DNA from: an uncultured Bacteroidales bacterium
Lineage (GTDB): Bacteria; Bacteroidota; Bacteroidia; Bacteroidales; Paludibacteraceae
Assembly: GCA_934692905.1 (NCBI GenBank)
Contig: CAKUUM010000051.1
Coordinates: 1 to 10,528, forward strand
Length of the DNA stretch: 10,528 bases
Direction: 5' to 3'
Position numbers and translations under genes: made by a program. Positions 6,216-10,528 of the stretch are shown piece after piece. The notes beneath the pieces are model-generated. The model worked only from the letters and a program-made list of their open reading frames with translations. It had not been told where the DNA came from and did not search any database. Position 1 is the first letter of the stretch. Each line of letters begins with the position of its first letter.

Positions 6216-6716
6216 TCACGCTTCGGAAAAGGACTGCCGGTAGGCCGGCAGCACCCGCTTCCAAAATACCAGCCCGTTGACCGCCAGCAGCGCCCCAAAC
6301 AGGCACCTTGCCGCCCACTCCGGGCACAGCAGGGCGATGCCGTTCATGTCCCCGCCGCCGAAAAAGCCGCAGAGAATGCTGAGATACAGGGGATCCAGCA
6401 GCAAAAAGGCGATGGTGATGTAGTAAAACATCGCCCGAATGAGCTTGCTTTTGCCCCCGGCGATCCGCTTTGCCAGCGCCGCCAGGAGGCATCCCCCGCA
6501 GAATGTCGCCAGCGCCCCCACCAGGCAGAAAATACCCAGCTGCGTCTCCGTCATGCGGTCGGCATAGACGTCGATCTGTACCCCCAAGCCCAGGAATCGT
6601 ATTCCCCGGAACACGCCGGTGCGCAGCGCGTAAATCAGGTGCGCGCCCTCGTGCGCGAGATAATAGGCCGCCAGGGCCGCCAGAATGCCGATGTACTGCC
6701 GCGTTCGTTTTGTCAT
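6216..6716 (-). CDS. M50-like multipass membrane protein with HExxH motif
   Basis: A 166-aa hydrophobic protein with about four membrane segments (roughly 8-22, 60-82, 96-118 and 135-152). ATG 6716 has GGGAGG six bases upstream. The first membrane segment contains AYYLAHEGAHLIYAL, in which HEGAH (22-26) is an HExxH zinc-binding motif inside a helix, as in site-2-protease (M50) family members. Further on, LLLDPLYLSILCG and GGGDMNGIALL (120-130) provide acidic residues in the region where M50B-type proteins carry their third zinc ligand. This suggests intramembrane or membrane-proximal proteolysis, but no substrate is evident and the protein is short for the family. It sits 54 bp after the methyltransferase and 15 bp before the anchored protein. 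A zinc-binding, non-proteolytic role cannot be excluded. Confidence 0.7.
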   Translation of the reverse strand: MTKRTRQYIGILAALAAYYLAHEGAHLIYALRTGVFRGIRFLGLGVQIDVYADRMTETQLGIFCLVGALATFCGGCLLAALAKRIAGGKSKLIRAMFYYITIAFLLLDPLYLSILCGFFGGGDMNGIALLCPEWAARCLFGALLAVNGLVFWKRVLPAYRQSFSEA

Positions 6717-6770
6717 GATCTTCCTCCCGATCTCTGTGAATTCTCTTCTAAAATGTTGGAATGTCGGCTT

Positions 6771-7679
6771 TTACTCTTTCCGGACCGCTAGGCAGCAGTT
6801 GACGTGCTCCATGGCCTTCAGCTCCGCCCCGGCTCGGTCGATGATGTCCCGCTGGATGTCCCCGGGCGTCAGCAGCTGAGCCAGCCGGAAGCCATGTTTT
6901 TCCAGTAACTTTTCCAGTTCTGTGGAAGAATAGGCCGCTTTCATGGGCTCGCCGCCGGCCTGGGCCATCCGGACGGTATTGCGCACCCGCCGCTGGGGAG
7001 CGACCAAAAATTCCTCATCCGGATAATCGAACGCCAGGGCGCTCTCCGCCGCGCACAGGGCGGAAAGGGCCGCCAGCGTCCCCTCCATGGCCTCCGGCGG
7101 GAGGTAATAGGCCACCCCCAGCCATGAGAAAAAGCTCATTTCCGCCGGGTCAAAGCCCCCGGCCAGCAGACGCTCCGCCAGGTCGTCCTTGGTAAAATCC
7201 ACGGGGACAAAGGTGAGATTTGCGGGCACCGCCCACCCGGCGCGGGCGATCCGCGCCCGTTTGTCGGCCTGGGTGAGGGGATGATCCACCTCAAAGACCC
7301 GATGGGTGCGCAAAAACTCCGGCTCCCGGAAGGCGAAGGTGTCCAGCCCCGCCCCCAGGATGACGTATTGCTGAACCCCGTTCCGGGCCGCGGCGCGGAG
7401 GGCCCTCTCTGTATAGGCCGCGCGGCACAGCGGCGACGGCGCGATGTGGTCGTTGACCAGCCGCCGCAAAAGCGCCCGGGGCTCTGCCCCGGCGGGATCC
7501 AGCTCCGGTTCAAAAAACTGCGCCCCGCTCAGGAGATAGCCCTGCACGGCGGCATATTCCTCCGCCGTCATCAGCTCCCGGGCAAGGCGGTCGGCAAACA
7601 CCGGATGGGCTTCTGTTTCGGCGTGAAAGGCCCGGCCAAAGGCACTCATCAGGGCGGTAATGCTGGCTTTTTCCTCCAT
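6771..7679 (-). CDS. class I SAM-dependent methyltransferase, leucine carboxyl methyltransferase family
   Basis: A 302-aa enzyme of the LCM/PPM1-like family (TIGR00027 type), using S-adenosylmethionine. ATG 7679 has a strong AAAGGAGG six bases upstream. SAM motif I is seen as QYVILGAGLDTFAFR (104-118), the acidic strand end after it as VFEVDHPLTQADKR (128-141), and DFTKDD (161-166) supplies the next acidic loop. SWLGVAYYLPPEAM (185-198) is the family's W-x-G-V-x-Y-L block, with L in place of the common E. The C-terminal KLLEKHGFRLAQLL is also standard. Members methylate varied small molecules or carboxyl groups, so the substrate here is unknown. It lies 20 bp after the HEAQH gene, within the co-directional unit. 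Confidence 0.9.
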   Translation of the reverse strand: MEEKASITALMSAFGRAFHAETEAHPVFADRLARELMTAEEYAAVQGYLLSGAQFFEPELDPAGAEPRALLRRLVNDHIAPSPLCRAAYTERALRAAARNGVQQYVILGAGLDTFAFREPEFLRTHRVFEVDHPLTQADKRARIARAGWAVPANLTFVPVDFTKDDLAERLLAGGFDPAEMSFFSWLGVAYYLPPEAMEGTLAALSALCAAESALAFDYPDEEFLVAPQRRVRNTVRMAQAGGEPMKAAYSSTELEKLLEKHGFRLAQLLTPGDIQRDIIDRAGAELKAMEHVNCCLAVRKE

Positions 7680-7699
7680 TGTTGTCCTCCTTTTTCGGT

Positions 7700-8608
7700 T
7701 CAGCCGGGGAAAACGGCGGGTTTTTCCCGGTATTTTTCTTCCATTTCCTTGGTGCTTTTCAGAAGGAGCTCCAGCGCCCGGGCCTGAATGCGGGAAAGAT
7801 CCTTGGGATCCACATCCCCAAACCCGCGCCGGATCCTCGCGGAAGCCGCGGCGTGGCTGTCGTCGGGCCTGCGCTCGTCCGCTTCCCCCAAAAACCTTTG
7901 CAGCAATTCCAAGCGGCTGGAGCCCCGGAGCTCCACCAGCTTGGCCCGGTATTCCAGCTCCGCCGGGGTGATGCCCGGGAAGCGCTTTTGGTCCACGGCG
8001 TGCTGCGCTTCGTGTTGGAGGAGGGAGACGCGGAACTCCTCACTTTCCAAATCGTATGCCTGCTCCACACAATAGATGGTCCCGTCGGGCGAGACCCAGC
8101 CGCCGGTCCCATACCGGCCAAAGGTCAGATAATCCATCCAGCTGCGAAAGACAAACCCCCGGAGGAGGTTGACGGTGTATTCCGCCCGCCCCTCCGGCAG
8201 CTCCACCGGGTAGACGGTGGGAATCGTTTCCTTCCAGATATAGGGGCCGTAATGCCCCTGTGTCTTCCCGAACAGTGCGTGCCAGCCCGCCTTTTCGAAC
8301 TCGGCCCGCAGGTGCTCGGCCAAGCGGGTCTCGTCCCCGCCGGGCATCGACAGAAGCTCGCTCAGCTGCGCCCGCAGCCGGCCCGCGGCCCGCGCCTCCG
8401 GCACGCCGCAGTAAAACACCTCCCGGAAATAGACCTGATATTGCCGGAGAATGGCGTTGAGCCGGTCCGGGAGGTCATACGCGCGGTATTCCTGCCGCTC
8501 AAAAATCCCTTCATACGCGGGAAGGATGTCCCGGAATTCCTTGTGCGCCCGCATATATTCCATCGCGCCCCGGATGTCCCCATCCAGGAAAAACTGCCGG
8601 ACCGGCAT
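7700..8608 (-). CDS. putative cytoplasmic zinc metalloprotein with HEAQH motif
   Basis: A 302-aa soluble protein without signal or membrane segment. ATG 8608 was chosen because a GGGAGG seven bases upstream precedes it and the frame further upstream is the shadow of the CPBP gene. The N-terminal half (1-115) is helical and charged (MPVRQFFLDGDIRGAMEYM). The middle, with YIWKETIPTVYPVELP and FRSWMDYLTFGRYGTGGWV, leads to VSLLQHEAQHAVDQKRF, containing HExxH at 199-203. PAELEYRAKLVEL (215-227) follows; its glutamate (219 or 226) is a possible third zinc ligand, giving a gluzincin-like arrangement. The C-terminus is helical. I recognise no named family or substrate. It lies 29 bp after the CPBP protease gene and 20 bp before the methyltransferase. 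It could be a peptidase or a structural zinc protein. Confidence 0.75.
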   Translation of the reverse strand: MPVRQFFLDGDIRGAMEYMRAHKEFRDILPAYEGIFERQEYRAYDLPDRLNAILRQYQVYFREVFYCGVPEARAAGRLRAQLSELLSMPGGDETRLAEHLRAEFEKAGWHALFGKTQGHYGPYIWKETIPTVYPVELPEGRAEYTVNLLRGFVFRSWMDYLTFGRYGTGGWVSPDGTIYCVEQAYDLESEEFRVSLLQHEAQHAVDQKRFPGITPAELEYRAKLVELRGSSRLELLQRFLGEADERRPDDSHAAASARIRRGFGDVDPKDLSRIQARALELLLKSTKEMEEKYREKPAVFPG

Positions 8609-8637
8609 GGCGTCTCCCTCCCCTTTTTCTTTGTATC

Positions 8638-9384
8638 TTATCCGACGGTTTCTTCCCGCGAAGCCTTTGGGAGCGTCTTGTTCAGGACCAGGGTATAGGC
8701 CGCTGTGATGGCGATCAGCACCGCCAGCTGGCCCAGGCGCGCCCCTGCGCTCTGCCCCGCGTCGTTGGCAAAAGTCCCCAGAATATTGATGGCGGAATGC
8801 ACCGCGATACAGGGGATCAGGCTCCCGCCCCGGGAAACGATGGTGACCAGCAGGAAGCCCACGGCCACGGCAAACAGGATCTGGCACAGATTCTCCCCCA
8901 GCCCCATCCCGCTGCCGTTGAACAGGTTGATGATATGCCCCATGCCAAAGGTCAGGCTGGAGATGACTGTGGCCGACCGCACATTGTCCCGGGCGATGGC
9001 CCGGAACAGCAGCCCCCGGAAGAGCACCTCCTCCAGCCATCCCACACAGAGCATACACACCACGCGGCAGACCGTTTCCGCCGGGGTATACCGGAGTACA
9101 GCGCCGTTCCACAGATTCCCCGACGCCAAAATCACCAGCGGTACATAATACAAAAACCGCCGGGCCGGGGCGGCGGGCCGGCAGAGCCCATAGCGCTTCC
9201 CCAGGCCGTTTTTCTGGAGAAAGGTCCCCAGTACCCCGATCTGCACCAAACAGAACCCCGCGCTGGCGGCGTATTCGACCCCGAGGACCCCATTCAGGGG
9301 ATTGGCCAGGGACTGCAGCAGACAATAGACCCCGATGCACACCAGGGCAAAGGCCAGCGGATTTTTCTCATAGAGCGTTTTCAT
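8638..9384 (-). CDS. CPBP family intramembrane glutamic endopeptidase
   Basis: A 248-aa multipass membrane protein of the CPBP/Abi (Rce1-like) family. The catalytic motifs are present in order: WLEEVLFRGLLF (116-127) with the EExxxR motif at E118, E119 and R123; FGMGHIINLF (146-155) with the conserved histidine; and HSAINILG (196-203), the HxxxN motif. About seven membrane segments are likely. Relatives remove C-terminal residues from prenylated proteins in eukaryotes, and in bacteria act in bacteriocin maturation or self-immunity. ATG 9384 overlaps the TGA of the flavodoxin-like gene by an ATGA junction and has GAGGAG eight bases upstream, so the two are translationally coupled. No prenylated substrate or bacteriocin gene is visible beside it. 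Confidence 0.93.
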   Translation of the reverse strand: MKTLYEKNPLAFALVCIGVYCLLQSLANPLNGVLGVEYAASAGFCLVQIGVLGTFLQKNGLGKRYGLCRPAAPARRFLYYVPLVILASGNLWNGAVLRYTPAETVCRVVCMLCVGWLEEVLFRGLLFRAIARDNVRSATVISSLTFGMGHIINLFNGSGMGLGENLCQILFAVAVGFLLVTIVSRGGSLIPCIAVHSAINILGTFANDAGQSAGARLGQLAVLIAITAAYTLVLNKTLPKASREETVG

Positions 9385-10340
9385 TTCACAGGCTCCTCTC
9401 TTTCCGGATCTTTGGAAAAATTCTTCGTCAATTGGGGCGAAAACACGCCCATTTTGCAGGAAAAGCTGCGGTAGGCGGCGCGGCGGAGGTGCAAAAGGGC
9501 ATCCAGCTCCCAGGCGGTGTTTTCATACCGCCCCGCCGTATAGTGCACGGAGAGGTAGTCCGCCTCCCGGATCTTCCCGGCGGCGGCTCTGGCAAAGCTC
9601 CGCACTGGCGACGCCAGAGAAAAGACCCAGATGGGATAGCAAATGGTCACAGGATCATACCGGCTCAGGTCGAGCTCCACCGGCCGGATGGGCATATCCC
9701 AGCGGTGCATGGCGAACCGCCCGCACCGCCAGAAGCCCGCCGTCCCCTCGGTCTTTTCAGCGGCCCGGATCTCATACACCTCGGCCCCAGTGCGGTTTGC
9801 CTCGGTATAGGCGGCCTGTTTCACATAGCCCATCCGGGAGAAAAAGACCACCAGCCGCCGGGGGTCGGTCCCGATGTCGGGGGCGTCCGCGGGATCCACC
9901 CGGAACCCCTCCTGCTTGTGAAACACCCACGCCCCATACCCGGTCCCGGCCTGACACAGGCCAAAGACAAAATAGATGGCGGGCATGAAATTGAGGGGGA
10001 ACATATAAAACTGGATGCAGATCCACAGCATGAGCGTGACCCCAAAGATCCCGCCCAGGAGGATGCCGCTCTTCCGCTTGGCCAGCAGAAGCCCCGCCGC
10101 CGTGAGGTTGGTCAGCCCATTGACGATGAGCAGGGCCCAGCCGGAAAAGGTCAGGTCCCGGAACAGCACCCGGGCAAAGGGCAGCACCTGAAAATAGGGC
10201 AGCATGGCGTCCATCCCCAGCGTCCGGCCGCTGGGGTCCAGGATCATGCAGAGGGTCCCGGCCACCGCGCCGACGCCGATGAACAGCGTCCAGAACAGCA
10301 GAGCGCGGCGGGTGCGCTCCGATCTCGATCTTGTTTTCAT
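9381..10340 (-). CDS. membrane protein with C-terminal flavodoxin-like domain
   Basis: A 319-aa fusion. Residues 1-145 contain four membrane segments (about 13-33, 67-87, 92-112 and 117-140). Residues about 161-290 form a flavodoxin-like domain: RRLVVFFSRMGYVKQAA (161-177) is strand 1 plus the phosphate-binding loop, then EVYEIRAAEKTEGTAGFWRC (187-206), then DPVTICYPIWVFSLASPVRS (229-248), the usual IGYPIW-type strand 3 and flavin-ring loop. FMN binding and electron transfer at the inner membrane face are inferred; the loop FSRMGYVK departs from the classical T/S-x-T-G-x-T. ATG 10340 is preferred for its GAGGAGGG six bases upstream; the frame stays open to 10502, but that part overlaps the promoter and leader. 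It is first in the seven-gene unit and its stop overlaps the CPBP start. Confidence 0.87.
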   Translation of the reverse strand: MKTRSRSERTRRALLFWTLFIGVGAVAGTLCMILDPSGRTLGMDAMLPYFQVLPFARVLFRDLTFSGWALLIVNGLTNLTAAGLLLAKRKSGILLGGIFGVTLMLWICIQFYMFPLNFMPAIYFVFGLCQAGTGYGAWVFHKQEGFRVDPADAPDIGTDPRRLVVFFSRMGYVKQAAYTEANRTGAEVYEIRAAEKTEGTAGFWRCGRFAMHRWDMPIRPVELDLSRYDPVTICYPIWVFSLASPVRSFARAAAGKIREADYLSVHYTAGRYENTAWELDALLHLRRAAYRSFSCKMGVFSPQLTKNFSKDPEREEPVK

Positions 10341-10500
10341 GATTTTCCCTCCTCGAAGCAAAAAACGCAGGACAGACCGCCTCTCCGGTCTGCACTGCGT
10401 CTGAGCGTCTGGCATCCTGACTGTTTTGTGTTTCTGTTTCGCGCCGCCGGGCTTTTGCGAAAAGGCTCCGTTCATGCAAATCGCGCAATATGTATCGTTC
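10341..10500 (-). promoter_or_regulatory. leader region of about 150 nt with a KTR-gene-like 3' remnant
   Basis: No independent gene with a good ribosome binding site is seen. Besides the terminator hairpin, the region 10442-10385 reads, in the frame of the downstream gene, KHKTVRMPDAQTQCR, resembling the C-terminus of Cys-rich KTR proteins (EPDAKTQSR). Its DNA at 10395-10412 matches 16 of 18 bases with the true KTR gene end at 1214-1231. A small hairpin, CTTTTCGCAAAAG, lies further upstream. Confidence 0.45.
10360..10400 (-). terminator. intrinsic terminator-like hairpin in the leader (possible attenuator)
   Basis: On the minus strand ACGCAG and CTGCGT enclose CAGACCG and CGGTCTG with a GAGAGG loop, and T6 follows immediately (plus-strand A6 at 10360-10365). 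It lies between the promoter at the right edge and the flavodoxin-like gene, whose ribosome binding site starts about ten bases further on. It is either a transcription attenuator or the leftover terminator of a lost upstream gene. Confidence 0.75.
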
Positions 10501-10528
10501 ATTATACTCCAGGGTCATCCCTTTGTCA
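10501..10528 (-). promoter_or_regulatory. sigma-A promoter of the seven-gene unit (edge-truncated)
   Basis: On the minus strand a perfect -10 TATAAT (10506-10501) follows a -35 of which TGACA (10528-10524) is visible; the first base lies outside the window. The spacer is 17 bp. Transcription would start near 10494, giving a leader of about 150 nt. Confidence 0.75.

Noticed and set aside
7679..8698. Plus-strand open frame of 339 codons opposite the HEAQH gene
   Set aside because: Antisense shadow of a gene with a strong ribosome binding site and a metalloprotein motif; no signature of its own.
10341..10502. N-terminal extension of the flavodoxin-like protein to an ATG at 10502, with a CxxC-like start
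   Set aside because: That ATG overlaps the -10 box, so it would lie upstream of the transcript; ATG 10340 has a much better ribosome binding site and begins the membrane domain normally.
10501..10528. MerR-type operator at the right-edge promoter
   Set aside because: The spacer is 17 bp rather than the 19-20 bp of MerR-controlled promoters, and no dyad is centred in it.

Overview
The window looks like a chromosomal accessory region of a high-GC Firmicute, most likely an Oscillospiraceae/Ruminococcaceae-type gut clostridium. The basis is GC-rich coding sequence combined with strong GGAGG-type ribosome binding sites, TTGACA/TATAAT promoters, and families typical of clostridia (Cys-rich KTR, DUF2087, YoaP-type acetyltransferase, a LlaJI-like McrBC pair). 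The organism call is inference; no rRNA or marker gene is present.

Layout. (1) 1-1968, minus strand: a small operon read from a near-perfect promoter at 1941-1968. Its order is an ArsR-like winged-helix regulator (1906-1397), a 62-aa Cys-rich KTR zinc-ribbon protein whose ATG abuts the regulator's stop, a 5'-shortened DUF2087 protein, a 54-aa membrane protein, and a GNAT-YoaP acetyltransferase that runs off the left edge. (2) 1969-2157: divergent spacer with a 20-bp inverted repeat and three copies of a 9-bp tandem repeat. (3) 2158-5071, plus strand: a decayed two-gene McrBC/LlaJI-like restriction module. The McrB-like gene has a frameshift in a C6 tract and a second frame change where the Walker A region should lie. 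The McrC-like gene is open but lacks the stretch that should carry the PD-(D/E)XK nuclease core. No DNA methyltransferase is visible. (4) 5105-5177: a strong hairpin terminator shared by the two converging units.

(5) 5181-10528, minus strand: a tightly packed seven-gene unit from a consensus promoter at the right edge (10501-10528), through a leader of about 150 nt containing an intrinsic-terminator-like hairpin. In transcription order it encodes a membrane-anchored flavodoxin, a CPBP intramembrane glutamic protease, a soluble HEAQH-type putative zinc metalloprotein, a leucine-carboxyl-methyltransferase-family enzyme, an M50-like HEGAH membrane protein, a short membrane-anchored protein broken by a frameshift in a G6 tract, and a GNAT acetyltransferase. 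Intergenic gaps are 15-54 bp and one junction is an ATGA overlap, so co-expression is likely.

The seven-gene unit is the best candidate for an uncharacterised system: three different protease-type folds, two group-transfer enzymes and a redox domain, with no recognisable substrate gene. The restriction module is the clearest biological oddity, because both of its catalytic centres are missing. The two homopolymer frameshifts could be sequencing errors, phase variation or true decay; the sequence alone cannot separate these.
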